Source: Flavobacteriaceae bacterium (GTDB taxonomy: Bacteria; Bacteroidota; Bacteroidia; Flavobacteriales; Flavobacteriaceae). Taken from it: DNA of 64,000 bases. A program made the translations under genes and the position numbers. Below the pieces are notes generated by a model, which was not told the DNA's origin, made no database searches, and saw nothing but the letters and a program-made list of their open reading frames with translations. This document shows, piece after piece, positions 26,617 to 36,136 of this stretch; position 1 is the stretch's first letter, and each line of letters starts with the position of its first letter. The stretch covers positions 62,001 to 126,000 of the forward strand of contig JANQSO010000006.1 in the NCBI GenBank assembly GCA_028284005.1, written 5' to 3'.

Positions 26617-26925
26617 ATGTCCAATGCAGCAAAAGCCAAGCGTATCATGGAAGATGTCTTTCATGGAGGCCAAATTGATACGATGAATGTAAATGAGATC
26701 ATCGACGTCAGGGATCAACTGTCAAACCTCTGGTCACAAATAAATGGTACAGAGATCACGGTGGGTATGACAGAAGCACAGGTAACCGATGCCATAGGCC
26801 AACCATGGAACACCATTGGTGATGTGTGGTACTATCCCTCTGCGTTCTCGCAGTATCACTACAGTATTGAGTTTGACTCTGGTGCAGTGAAAGAAACCGA
26901 TTTTGTAACCTTAATGATCTCTTGA
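26617..26925 (+). CDS. BamE/SmpA-like small protein
   Basis: A 102-residue protein whose second half, VGMTEAQVTDAIGQPW and onward, matches the SmpA/BamE-like fold. It has no signal peptide or lipobox, so it appears cytoplasmic, unlike BamE. The next gene starts 1 bp after its stop, so the two are coupled. The role is unknown; it may be a partner of the HExxH protein. Confidence 0.65.
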   Translation: MSNAAKAKRIMEDVFHGGQIDTMNVNEIIDVRDQLSNLWSQINGTEITVGMTEAQVTDAIGQPWNTIGDVWYYPSAFSQYHYSIEFDSGAVKETDFVTLMIS

Positions 26926-26926
26926 T

Positions 26927-27610
26927 ATGGCTTTTGAAAATGAAACTACTTTTATCGATGGCCTGAAAACCACACCCGATCAGGAGGCTGTTATAGACGC
27001 TCTCTTCAACGACCCCGATTTTAAGAAGATCTGGGACTACCTTAAGAACTGCCAGAAGGTTATTGTACTTGACATCCGCCCGGGATTGACAATTGATGGT
27101 GTCGAACGGTTTGGAGGATATAGTGGTGGCGGACGCAGAGGAAGATTGATCATCAACCCGACCAAGCCGGAGCACGTCAATAACCCCATGGAACTGGCAG
27201 ATACCATTATTCACGAGTGCATTCACGCGGTGATGGATCTGCGGGATGATTGCGGTTACACAGATTATCCGTTTAGCAGGGATATTCACGAGCTGTATAA
27301 TGACCCCAACATTCAAGGCCCGCCTACAAACGAAAAGGAGGACGCTGACCCAAGGGATAAAGATTACCTGGATAATCACTACGGGGATGGCGCCAGTAAT
27401 CCTGATGACGAATACATAGATATTAATGACCATGCACAAAGGCTTATCATACGTATTATACGACGGTTGATGACCCAAACCGGTAAAGGAGACGAAACCC
27501 TTACCTTCGAGAATGAGAGAAAACGCAACCCCAAGCCTAAGAACAAAGGTTGTTGTGCCGGAGTCTTCTTATTTTTAATTGCAATAGCTTTTGTTGTTCT
27601 TGTATTGTAG
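26927..27610 (+). CDS. HExxH-motif, tail-anchored putative metallopeptidase
   Basis: A 227-residue protein without a signal peptide. IIHECIHAVMD holds an HExxH zinc motif (H96, E97, H100) with acidic candidates for the third ligand downstream. Its last ~20 residues are a hydrophobic helix preceded by a basic Cys-containing stretch (KNKGCCAG), so it would be inserted by the C-terminus with the catalytic part in the cytoplasm. A Gly-rich GYSGGGRRG turn sits at ~64-72. No family name is offered. It is coupled to the BamE-like gene, 1 bp upstream. Confidence 0.65.
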   Translation: MAFENETTFIDGLKTTPDQEAVIDALFNDPDFKKIWDYLKNCQKVIVLDIRPGLTIDGVERFGGYSGGGRRGRLIINPTKPEHVNNPMELADTIIHECIHAVMDLRDDCGYTDYPFSRDIHELYNDPNIQGPPTNEKEDADPRDKDYLDNHYGDGASNPDDEYIDINDHAQRLIIRIIRRLMTQTGKGDETLTFENERKRNPKPKNKGCCAGVFLFLIAIAFVVLVL

Positions 27611-27809
27611 TGTTCTTCGGTATGCGCCAACCTGGGTATCTCGAAAAATTCAAATGTAATTTATTCAAAAGTTTCTTATACAATTATTAATAAATAATAA
27701 TTCTATAAACTAATATTAGGAACGTGTCGGCTGTATTATAACTGCTAACTGTAAGTTCTTAAGTTAATACCGACTTGTATACCACAAATTTATAATCTAA
27801 AAAATCGTT

Positions 27810-28616
27810 ATGAACATGAAATCACAAATTAAAATTGCCATGAGCAGTATTTTAGTAGTACTCGTAGGTATACTTTCAGCGAATGCTCAACATACAGATG
27901 CTAAATCAGCAGAATTATTAAATGCTTTAATAACTGTAAATGGTGGTTACGAAGCATTAGCAGCCAAAAAAGATGTTCAATTTCATTATGTCTATGATAA
28001 TTTTGATAAAGGAAAAGATGTTTCAACAGAACGTCACATCTTTCATGGTGAACATTCCTGGGCATCTTATGAGCAGCATGACCTGAATGTCATGCCCGGA
28101 AAAAAAGGGACCGCCGTACAATCATATGTAGATAACAAGCCGGCATTAACCCTGGATGGAAAAGTTATCACAGACCCGAAAGCAATTGGCGGAACTATAT
28201 TTTTACGTAAAGTAAATTTTTATTGGTTCACCATGATGTACAAATTAATGGACCCGGGTACAAACTATAAATACCTTGGTACGGAAAAAGTAGGAGATGT
28301 CACGTATGATAAGGTAAGCCTTGTTTATGACGCCGATATTACCAAAAAGGAAAAAAACGATGAATACATCTTATATTTCAACCCTAATACACATTTAATA
28401 GATCAATTTTATTTTTCACTGCCGGATTGGGGAATTGAAAAACCTATATTAAAAATGACCCTGACGTATGAAAAAGTTGACGGTATTTTAGTGACTACGG
28501 TACGAAAAGGATTTATGCCTAATGAAAAGGGAGACTATGTGCCTATTGGTGAATATACTTTTAGTCAAATTAAATTCAACAATGGTTTTAAGAAAGAGGA
28601 CTTTATGTTGAACTAA
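27810..28616 (+). CDS. Secreted LolA-like-fold protein (DUF6503-type)
   Basis: A 268-residue exported protein with a signal peptide ending SANAQ. The mature part opens with ITVNGGYEALAAKKDVQF and continues as antiparallel beta strands, the pattern of the outer-membrane-lipoprotein-carrier-like DUFs of Flavobacteriia. There are no catalytic motifs. It is followed 23 bp later by a strong terminator and stands alone. Confidence 0.7.
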   Translation: MNMKSQIKIAMSSILVVLVGILSANAQHTDAKSAELLNALITVNGGYEALAAKKDVQFHYVYDNFDKGKDVSTERHIFHGEHSWASYEQHDLNVMPGKKGTAVQSYVDNKPALTLDGKVITDPKAIGGTIFLRKVNFYWFTMMYKLMDPGTNYKYLGTEKVGDVTYDKVSLVYDADITKKEKNDEYILYFNPNTHLIDQFYFSLPDWGIEKPILKMTLTYEKVDGILVTTVRKGFMPNEKGDYVPIGEYTFSQIKFNNGFKKEDFMLN

Positions 28617-28639
28617 AAATAAAACAGATTACTTTACAG

Positions 28640-28668
28640 AGCCCGTCAATACTGATGGGCTTTTTTGT
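28640..28668 (+). terminator. Rho-independent terminator
   Basis: GCCCGTCA (28641-28648) pairs with TGATGGGC (28653-28660) across an ATAC loop, with one G-U pair, followed by TTTTTT. It lies just after the secreted protein at 27810. Confidence 0.85.
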
Positions 28669-28785
28669 TGCCAGATTTTCAGTGAAGGAGGGTAGGAGTA
28701 TAGTAGAAAGGTATTACCTTCTAATATTTTAAATAAAAATTAAAAGTTACATTTACATTATAAGAAGTAACCAACACAATTAAGT

Positions 28786-29841
28786 ATGCTAATAAAAAAG
28801 AATTATTCTATTCGTGAGATGGCCTGGTGGACCCGTTTTGAAACCCTACTGTTTCTTATCATCATTGTTTTTTGGGTCGCCCTTTACAATTTTTTCGATA
28901 TCACCTGGTTTAAAATTCCCTGGACGCCTTTGGCATTGATTGGTACGGCAGTGGCTTTTGTAATTGGTTTTCAGAACAATGCAACTTATGATCGTATATG
29001 GGAAGCTCGAAAGATTTGGGGTGGCATTGTAAATACATCCAGGACCTTTGGAATGTTTGTACAGGATATGGTTAGTAATGAATATGCAGAAGAGGCCAAA
29101 GCAGATGACCATTTACAAAACGAGATCAAAACCTTGACCTACCGTCATATTGCCTGGATGACTGCTTTGCGTCATGCTATGCGAATGCAAAAACCATGGG
29201 AAACTACCATCAATCACAGGACCAATCAGGAGTGGGACCTTAGACCGCCAGAAAAAGAATCTTCTTTAGAAATAGATCTAAAGCCCTACATTTCAGATGC
29301 CGACTTTACCTATGTCATGAATAAGAATAATAAGCAAACAGCCTTATTGTACTTACAGTCACATCATTTAAAAAAGCTAAAAGAGCAAGGCTCTATTTGG
29401 GAATTTTCTTTTTTGGAATTAGAAAACGTGCTTCAGGAATTGTTTACGCTTCAGGGTAAAAGTGAACGTATTAAGAATTTTCCGTATCCAAGGCAATTTG
29501 CAACACTCAACCGTTTTTTCATGTGGATCTTCGTGTTGCTTTTACCCCTTGCTTTAATACCTCAATTTGCTGAAATAGGGGCTGATATTTCAGATAAGAA
29601 CCCGCTTATTGGTGAATTGTTCATCTGGCTTACAATTCCTGTTTATGTACTTATTGCCTGGGTCTTTCATACTATGGAGCGTATAGGAAGGACAGGGGAC
29701 AATCCTTTTGAAGGTACTGCTAATGATGTGCCCATATCTACCATTGCCAGAGGTATAGAAATTGACCTTCGTCAAAATTTAGGGGAAGCAAAAGAGAGTA
29801 TTCCGGATCAGTTTGATGTAAAATACCATACGCAATTGTAA
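28786..29841 (+). CDS. Bestrophin-family channel protein
   Basis: A 351-residue membrane protein of the bacterial bestrophin group, pentameric anion (or in some bacteria cation) channels. The N-terminal helix region (FLIIIVFWVALYNFF), the characteristic VIGFQNNATYDRIWEARKIWGG and the late helices with MERIGRTGDNPFEGTANDVP are all present. Length is normal. A WapI-like immunity gene follows 23 bp later on the same strand, probably by chance. Confidence 0.92.
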   Translation: MLIKKNYSIREMAWWTRFETLLFLIIIVFWVALYNFFDITWFKIPWTPLALIGTAVAFVIGFQNNATYDRIWEARKIWGGIVNTSRTFGMFVQDMVSNEYAEEAKADDHLQNEIKTLTYRHIAWMTALRHAMRMQKPWETTINHRTNQEWDLRPPEKESSLEIDLKPYISDADFTYVMNKNNKQTALLYLQSHHLKKLKEQGSIWEFSFLELENVLQELFTLQGKSERIKNFPYPRQFATLNRFFMWIFVLLLPLALIPQFAEIGADISDKNPLIGELFIWLTIPVYVLIAWVFHTMERIGRTGDNPFEGTANDVPISTIARGIEIDLRQNLGEAKESIPDQFDVKYHTQL

Positions 29842-29864
29842 AGAAAGGGTATAGGCAATTATTT

Positions 29865-30314
29865 ATGATAGCTATAAATTGTATTGATAATCAAAAATTT
29901 AAAATTGCTATTTGGGGCTATCAGTTTCCAAAAATACTCTATAAGAAATATGATTCCAATTGGTTACGAATTTATATAGAGGTTGATTCTAAAATGGGAA
30001 AATGGGAAGCAATTGACCCCTGTCTTTTAACATGGGAATTTGAAGAAATTACGAATTGGTTAAAAGCTATCAAACAGTGTGAAAGGGTGGAGGAGCATTT
30101 AGAGTTTATAGAGCCTAATTTATCATTCTCACTGACTGAAAATTCTGATAATTTAGTAAAAATAAAAGTCCATTTTGACTTAGAATCAAAACCACAAAGT
30201 GCTAAAGAAGATGACAAGTTTTTTATTGATTTTATAGTTGATCGTGAATTGGAACTTGGTGGATTGATAAAGAAATTCGAAATGGAATTATCCAAGTTTC
30301 CAATGAGATCTTAG
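29865..30314 (+). CDS. WapI-family immunity protein homologue
   Basis: A 149-residue cytoplasmic protein. The pattern NWLRIYIEV, DPCLLTWEFEEITNWL and EFIEPNLSF matches WapI-type immunity proteins, which neutralise contact-dependent toxins of the WapA type. No toxin gene is adjacent, so it would be an orphan immunity gene that protects against neighbours. The family call rests on recall of the motif, without a search. It is AT-richer than its neighbours. Confidence 0.65.
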   Translation: MIAINCIDNQKFKIAIWGYQFPKILYKKYDSNWLRIYIEVDSKMGKWEAIDPCLLTWEFEEITNWLKAIKQCERVEEHLEFIEPNLSFSLTENSDNLVKIKVHFDLESKPQSAKEDDKFFIDFIVDRELELGGLIKKFEMELSKFPMRS

Positions 30315-30531
30315 CATTACTTCCTGATTTTAATGAAATACAAATGAATGGGTTAAATTGCCTTAATTCAAATAATTTTCCTGTTTATAAACTTCTTCAA
30401 AAACACTAAAAAACTCCGACGAATAACAAATAATACAGACAAAATGCATATTTAAGTCGGAAAAAGCCTACAAATACATATATTTTTTCTAAATTGCTTT
30501 TGTTGAGTGCATTATAGGTAAAAATTTAAAA

Positions 30532-31791
30532 ATGTCCCCTATGAAAACAATTGTGATTATAGTTGCATTGCTACTGGCGATCCCCGCTCTTAAAGCGCAA
30601 AAGAAAGAAATTAGAAAGGCCCAACAGGAAGTAAAGGCAGGAAATTTTGCCAATGCCGCTTCTTATTTAAGTGAGGCAAAAAGAATTTTTGCGGCTGCAG
30701 ACAATAAAACACGTTCAGAATATTATGTGGTTGAAGCCGAAATGAGGCTTGGAGAAAAGGCACTAGATGCAAAACAGATAGAATTAATCTCTCAATCCTT
30801 AAAACTTGCAAACCGGTATGAGATAACTTCATCACTTCAAGCTAGAATTTCACAGATCAATTTAAAGATCAAAGGGTCTTCAGCAATTATTGCGGCGAGT
30901 GAGTTTACAAATAAAAACTATTCAAAAGCCGCTACGCTATACAAAACGGCCTACCAATCTTCGCAAAATAATATGCATCTTCTCAAAGCTGCCAGATGTC
31001 ATTTACTGGCTGAAGAGTATGATGATGCTTACAAAGCATATAGCAATCTGTTTAAATTAGGATTTACCAATGCCAGGACCCAATATGTAGCCACCAATGT
31101 ATCATCTAATATAAAAGAGGCATTTTCTTCAAAGTCGGCTCGAGATGAAGCTGTAGCCGAAGGTTTATACAAAAAACCAGAAATTGTTACCACCAACAGC
31201 AAACTACCGGAAATATTACGAGGGATCACAGCGGCATCCCTACCTCTTAATAAAAAATACGAAGCTGCGGCTATTATTGATAGGGCAGTAGCTAAAATGC
31301 CGGAAAACAAGGTGCTACTGAACCAGGCCTCTCATCTTTACAGGCAATTAGGCGCGCATGATAAATACAATGCTGTTGTAGATCAACTTATTAAAGAAAA
31401 TCCTAATGACCCGATCCTGTATTATAATTCTGCAGTGGCCAGTGGACAGAATAACGATCTTGAAAGGGCAAAAAGATTTTACAAAAAAGCGTTGGCGATA
31501 GATCCTAACTATATAAATGCCAATGTAAACCTGGCTAAGTTGCTTTTAGAACAAGACAAAGTGATAAGTGACGAAATGAATGCATTAGGAGATTCTGAAG
31601 CTGATGATGATCGCTATGAAAGATTAAAGCAAAAACGTGTCAATCTGTACTATGAAGTGCTTCCGTATGTAAAAAGTATTGTAACGTCACAGCCCCGAAA
31701 TGAAGAATTTGCTAAAAAACTGAAGAATATTTATAGCTTTATAGGTATGGATACCAAATTAGTTGGATTAGAAGAAAAAATAGACGATTAG
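30532..31791 (+). CDS. Secreted TPR protein
   Basis: A 419-residue exported protein with a signal peptide ending PALKAQ. It is built of tetratricopeptide repeats along most of its length; clear units lie around AATLYKTAYQSSQNN and RAKRFYKKALAIDPNYINANVNLAKLL (~310-345). It is probably a periplasmic scaffold. In-frame ATGs at 30532 and 30541 are both possible; the second gives a cleaner signal peptide. Confidence 0.8.
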   Translation: MSPMKTIVIIVALLLAIPALKAQKKEIRKAQQEVKAGNFANAASYLSEAKRIFAAADNKTRSEYYVVEAEMRLGEKALDAKQIELISQSLKLANRYEITSSLQARISQINLKIKGSSAIIAASEFTNKNYSKAATLYKTAYQSSQNNMHLLKAARCHLLAEEYDDAYKAYSNLFKLGFTNARTQYVATNVSSNIKEAFSSKSARDEAVAEGLYKKPEIVTTNSKLPEILRGITAASLPLNKKYEAAAIIDRAVAKMPENKVLLNQASHLYRQLGAHDKYNAVVDQLIKENPNDPILYYNSAVASGQNNDLERAKRFYKKALAIDPNYINANVNLAKLLLEQDKVISDEMNALGDSEADDDRYERLKQKRVNLYYEVLPYVKSIVTSQPRNEEFAKKLKNIYSFIGMDTKLVGLEEKIDD

Positions 31792-31890
31792 CGAGCCATT
31801 AAACAATTCTGATAAATAGATTTTCTTTTAAAAGTTTTCTTCTCCAAAGCTTTTTTACTAAAGCTAATTGAACACTTTTTAGACGACGTG

Positions 31891-31975
31891 GTCACTGAGC
31901 TTGTCAAAGTGTAGGAGGGAAGCATAATGCGGGGTAGATCGAAGTCTTTCGGCCTTCGTAGCTAAAACTACTTCA
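31891..31975. repeat. REP-like intergenic palindromic element
   Basis: The segment CACTGAGCTTGTCAAAGTG (31893-31911) is a degenerate form of the intergenic palindrome built on GAGCTTGTCGAAG found in many bacteria, with CACT/AGTG arms. A second hairpin-like part follows (GTAG-CTAAAA-CTAC, ~31959-31972). It lies between convergent genes, where such repeats are common. Confidence 0.45.
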
Positions 31976-32001
31976 GTGTGAGTTTGTGAAATGGGTATCA
32001 A

Positions 32002-32691
32002 CTATTTTTTAACTTCCAATTTTTCAAAAACAACCACCTTATACATGGCACTTACAGGCACCTTCTTATCTGCAATCAATACATAGGTTCGGGTGGCCTT
32101 TGTAACTCTGTTCAGATTGGCGATATAGGATTTATGCGTACGTTGAAAATTTTCAGATAATAAGGTAGTGATATTAATAAGGGTTTCGGAGATCAGGTAC
32201 ATTCTGGTATCGGTAAAGATTTTTAAATAATTTCCAAAACTTTGTATGTAGAGAATAGATGCAAATGGAATGGTAATGGGCAACCCATCATGCTTTATGG
32301 CCAGTTCTTCTTTTTTAGCGTTCGTTTTGGGCTCTGCTATTTTTGAAGCCGAAACTTTGTGTATGGCTTGCAAAAAACGTTCAAGTTTTATGGGTTTTAA
32401 TAAATAATCCACCACGCCAAAGTCATAACTTTCTAATGCATATTCAGAATATGCCGTCGTTAAAATTACTTTGGGGGACGCTATCATAGAACGTAAAATT
32501 CCCATCCCATCGAGTTCTGGCATTTCTATATCCAGAAAAACGAGGTCAACTTTATTTTGCTGTATAAAATTCACGAATTCAATGGGATTCCCGGTGCTTA
32601 GTACGAGTTCAAAGTTGTTTATTTTAGAACAATACTCTTCCAGCACTTCACGCGCTAACAATTCGTCATCAACAATGGCAATTTTAATCAT
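32002..32691 (-). CDS. LytTR-family response regulator
   Basis: A 229-residue regulator with receiver (D8/D9, phospho-acceptor D54 in FLDIEMPE) and C-terminal LytTR domain (ILYIQSFGNYLKIF, FQRTHKSYIANLNR). The kinase gene lies 5 bp upstream on the same strand, so this is the second complete LytS/LytTR pair of the window. Target genes are unknown; the esterase fusion at 33914 is divergent from the pair and is a candidate. Confidence 0.92.
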   Translation of the reverse strand: MIKIAIVDDELLAREVLEEYCSKINNFELVLSTGNPIEFVNFIQQNKVDLVFLDIEMPELDGMGILRSMIASPKVILTTAYSEYALESYDFGVVDYLLKPIKLERFLQAIHKVSASKIAEPKTNAKKEELAIKHDGLPITIPFASILYIQSFGNYLKIFTDTRMYLISETLINITTLLSENFQRTHKSYIANLNRVTKATRTYVLIADKKVPVSAMYKVVVFEKLEVKK

Positions 32692-32696
32692 TCCTG

Positions 32697-33689
32697 CTAT
32701 TTTGTTATATCAATGGTTAAATGTACCTGGTATGCTTTCTCCGTATCATTGATCTCTAATATATGGACATTAGCATATAGTAGGTTCAATCGCCGCTTCA
32801 CATTTTCCAGTCCCATGCCTGTTCTTGTCGATTGGGCAACCGTACTATGTTTTGAATTTACAATAGTAACATGAAGCCTGGAATCTTTTATGGAAACATT
32901 CACATCAATGGTACTCTGTTCATTGGTAGCTTGTGCCCCGTGTTTAACCGCATTTTCAACAAAGGGTATGAGTAACATGGGCGCTATTTTATAATTAGAT
33001 ACTTCTCCCTCAATTAAAAACTCAATCGTACAGCGCTTGCTTAACCTCTTTTCTTCAAGCAGTAAATAGTTTTCTATAAACTCTAACTCTTCTTTTAACG
33101 AAACAAGGTCTTTTTTAGCACTTTCTAATTGATAGCGCATTAATTCTGAAAGCTGCATGACAACCTCAGACGTCTCGCTGGATTGCTGCCTGGAAAGGGC
33201 ATAAATACTATTCAATGAATTAAATAAAAAATGAGGATTTACCTGTTCCTTTAAGTAGTTTAATTCCAGCTCCCTTTGCAATTTTTCTTTTTCACTGTTT
33301 TCTCTTTGAATGCGTATGTTTCTTCTTAAAAAAAAGAGGGCCATACCCGCTCCGGTAGTATAAAGAAGAAAGAAAAAGAATTTAGAAACACCTAGCCAGC
33401 TATCTTTCTCAAACCCCCGTATATACGCAACCAAAAGTATACTGCCAATGAGTAAGAGGCCATATAAAAAGTAGCGCTTTTTATCTAAAATAAAGGGAAT
33501 GAGAAGAAAATGATTTATCCATATAACGGCCATAATTACAACGGCATAGCCAAGTCCCCATAGATAAAAAGAATAGGTGGTTTCAAATCGATCCCGTATC
33601 ATCCATCCACTTAACAGTTCAAGGAGAAGTACCAATACAAAGGCGCCTATATTAATAAGCAGGGTATTTCGTAACGAGGTTTTCATCAT
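32697..33689 (-). CDS. LytS/YehU-type sensor histidine kinase
   Basis: A 330-residue kinase with four hydrophobic helices (~10-125), then the His_kinase box NPHFLFNSLNS with H153 and an HATPase with N-box VENAVKHG and G-box GMGLENVKRR. It has no extra sensor domain. It is first in a two-gene operon with the response regulator. Confidence 0.92.
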   Translation of the reverse strand: MMKTSLRNTLLINIGAFVLVLLLELLSGWMIRDRFETTYSFYLWGLGYAVVIMAVIWINHFLLIPFILDKKRYFLYGLLLIGSILLVAYIRGFEKDSWLGVSKFFFFLLYTTGAGMALFFLRRNIRIQRENSEKEKLQRELELNYLKEQVNPHFLFNSLNSIYALSRQQSSETSEVVMQLSELMRYQLESAKKDLVSLKEELEFIENYLLLEEKRLSKRCTIEFLIEGEVSNYKIAPMLLIPFVENAVKHGAQATNEQSTIDVNVSIKDSRLHVTIVNSKHSTVAQSTRTGMGLENVKRRLNLLYANVHILEINDTEKAYQVHLTIDITK

Positions 33690-33913
33690 AATCCCTTAGA
33701 TGTATTAAAAACGGAATAAAGATACTGTCTAAAAATTCAAAGTTTCATAATTTCTGTATAAAGACTGCATATCCATGATGAAATGATTTTATCATTTAAT
33801 TGATCCGTTGATACAATTCCGAAAATCAAACACCCAGTAAGCCCTACTTTTAGAAGGTATTTAGTGAAAAGCTAAAGGTCAATATATATCATTAATAAAA
33901 AGAAAAATTCAAA

Positions 33914-35899
33914 ATGAGAGTCATTAAATTAGTAGTACTAACGCTAACAATAAGTATGAATACTGCCTATACGCAGCAGAATACTGCAAAAGAAATCACA
34001 GGAACAACACAAAGTGCTTCCTTTGTAGCACCACAGATCCAGGTAGTCCCGATAAAAGATCCGAACACAGGTAAGAACTACGAACTGTATATAGAGTTGC
34101 CTGAAGATTATGCTGAGAACACTACTAAAATGTATCCTGTCCTTTATTATACCGATGCTATATGGCATCTCGAAATGCTCTCCGGATCTGCAGAGTATAT
34201 GTTGGAAGACGTTATTCTGGTCGGAATTTCGTGGCAGAAGGACATAGCAGAAGATTTAAGGCAGGAGTATGGAGCGCACGCCAGCCGATTTACCGATTAT
34301 TCATTCTGGAAAAAGACAAATCCCAATCATCCCAAAATAAAATTTGGCGATGCCGAAAATCATTTGGCATTTATCAGGAACAATGTGATTACCTATGTGG
34401 ATAAAAACTATCGTACCAATTCTAACAGTCGTTCCTATTTTGGGTACTCACTAAGTGGTGGATTTGGAGCTTATATATTACTCACGCAAGGAGATACTTT
34501 TCATAATTACGTTCTTGGTAGTCCATTGAGCAAAGGCACAATATCTTATCTATCGGAGATTAATGCTAAACGGGTAGCTAACCGGTCAAATGATAACAAG
34601 ACATTGCATCCCAATGTATTTATGGCATACGGAACCTTAGAGGAAGATAGGGGAGGAATTACTGATGAATTTATGGAGTTACTGAGGGATAGAACAGAAT
34701 TAAAGGTATCCATACAAAATAGAACCATTGAAGGGGATCATCAAACCGCTTTCCCAAGGATTGCAGTAGAAAGTGTCGCCTGGCTGTCATCTGTGATGAC
34801 GTATGTGGCACCTGAAAACTATGAGGCCTCATTTCGGGAAATTCCTAAACTTAATAATGCCTTTATTAGCACAACTCCGGAGGATAGAAAAGATGGGATA
34901 TCTGTTGGTAAATTATCGGTAGATAGTAATGACCAAAACGCAATCCTTAATCTTGCTCAAGAAATTTTTGATGACAAATATGGGAACTACGATGCCTTAC
35001 TCATTTCACACAAAAACAAACTTGTTTTTGAGTCCTATTATAAAAAAGGTCGTATCAATTTGCCACATGGACAAGCTTCTGCAGTAAAAGGTTATACTAG
35101 TTTGATCTTAGGAAGAGCCATTCAGCTAGGTTATTTAACCATGGAAGATCTCGAAAAACCTCTGATTCATTTCTTGAAAGATTTAGATCCTAAAAAATTC
35201 ACACTAGGAGCTGAGAAAATCACCCTTCATAAGGCATTAACAATGCACGGAGGATTGACGATCGACAGAGAAAAATGGAAAGAAGTTGAAAATGATTCTG
35301 TTCGATTAAAAGGGCAGGGGTTGGTACAGACGCTTCTTGAACGTAGCAAGCCTATTACCAATGAGACTCAGACATATTTATATGGTAATTTTAATCCCAT
35401 GATGGTTATGACGGTTATTGACGCCGTTGTGCCTGGAACAGCTGAGAACTTTATACAAGAAGAATTTCTTGACAAACTGGGTATTACCGATTACAAATGG
35501 TCCAAACATGCCAGTGGTTTACCACAAGCAGGATGGCAAGCCAGTATCGTGCCCCGCGACATGCTAAAATTTGGGTATTTAGTGCAAAACAAGGGTAAAT
35601 TGAATGGAGAACAGTTCATTTCTGCCGCCTACCTGGAAAAAGCCACCAGTGGTATTGTAAGACCAGCAATAGATTGGATGCCTAAGAATTATCTCTATGG
35701 GTATTTTTGGTACCACACACCGGTAAAGGTCGGCAACAAAAGCTATGATATGACATTGGCCTGGGGAGGTGGTGGACAGCGGGTTATGGTCGTAGAAGAA
35801 CTTGACTTGACCATTGTCATCTCAGGTTTTGACCGGGATGATGACAAAATCATGAAACCTATTTTTGAAACCGTCGTGCCTGTATTTGTTAACCAATAA
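33914..35899 (+). CDS. Fusion: secreted esterase plus beta-lactamase-fold serine hydrolase
   Basis: A 661-residue exported protein (signal ends near NTAYTQ) with two serine-hydrolase folds. Residues ~40-300 are an esterase-D-like alpha/beta hydrolase with nucleophile elbow GYSLSGG and a C-terminal His in EGDHQTAFP. Residues ~335-661 resemble class C beta-lactamases and penicillin-binding proteins. The nucleophile is in ASAVK (SxxK), followed by YGN and the GGGGQRV strand in place of KTG. Both parts look intact. Such fusions could act on peptidoglycan or cell-surface esters, but no substrate is implied by the sequence. It is divergent from a LytS/LytTR pair. Confidence 0.85.
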   Translation: MRVIKLVVLTLTISMNTAYTQQNTAKEITGTTQSASFVAPQIQVVPIKDPNTGKNYELYIELPEDYAENTTKMYPVLYYTDAIWHLEMLSGSAEYMLEDVILVGISWQKDIAEDLRQEYGAHASRFTDYSFWKKTNPNHPKIKFGDAENHLAFIRNNVITYVDKNYRTNSNSRSYFGYSLSGGFGAYILLTQGDTFHNYVLGSPLSKGTISYLSEINAKRVANRSNDNKTLHPNVFMAYGTLEEDRGGITDEFMELLRDRTELKVSIQNRTIEGDHQTAFPRIAVESVAWLSSVMTYVAPENYEASFREIPKLNNAFISTTPEDRKDGISVGKLSVDSNDQNAILNLAQEIFDDKYGNYDALLISHKNKLVFESYYKKGRINLPHGQASAVKGYTSLILGRAIQLGYLTMEDLEKPLIHFLKDLDPKKFTLGAEKITLHKALTMHGGLTIDREKWKEVENDSVRLKGQGLVQTLLERSKPITNETQTYLYGNFNPMMVMTVIDAVVPGTAENFIQEEFLDKLGITDYKWSKHASGLPQAGWQASIVPRDMLKFGYLVQNKGKLNGEQFISAAYLEKATSGIVRPAIDWMPKNYLYGYFWYHTPVKVGNKSYDMTLAWGGGGQRVMVVEELDLTIVISGFDRDDDKIMKPIFETVVPVFVNQ

Positions 35900-35941
35900 T
35901 TCGTTCTTTTAAGGCTAAAATAGAATGGTAAGATTTGTAAT

Positions 35942-35972
35942 AACCCCAGGCATGATCTGGGGTTGTTTTTTT
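35942..35972 (+). terminator. Rho-independent terminator
   Basis: AACCCCAG (35942-35949) pairs perfectly with CTGGGGTT (35957-35964), followed by a T run. It terminates the esterase fusion gene. Confidence 0.88.
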
Positions 35973-36014
35973 ATTGGTAGTTGTTAGGACTCTAACGCTC
36001 AGAACGACATCAAA

Positions 36015-36041
36015 GCAATTTTACATAATGGCAAATTATAG
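36015..36041 (+). repeat. Hairpin repeat, copy 1 (left of nuclease-like gene)
   Basis: A 27-bp unit, GCAATTTTACATAAT-GGCAA-ATTATAG, with an internal hairpin ATAAT/ATTAT. It is 26/27 identical to the copy at 38505-38531 on the far side of the gene at 36500. Confidence 0.75.
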
Positions 36042-36136
36042 TTACATTTTAATTCTCCAAATGCTAATCGCTGAGAATCGTTTAAAAAATAAAATCTTGA
36101 TAATTGTAAAGAATATCCAAGTTTACGCGAAGCTCT

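Noticed and set aside
26756-27478. A 240-codon open frame on the minus strand
   Set aside because: It lies wholly antisense to the HExxH gene and the BamE-like gene, has an implausible composition, and both sense genes show recognisable motifs.
28786-30314. Bestrophin plus immunity gene as a toxin-immunity pair
   Set aside because: The bestrophin is a normal full-length family member with no toxin features; adjacency alone does not support it.
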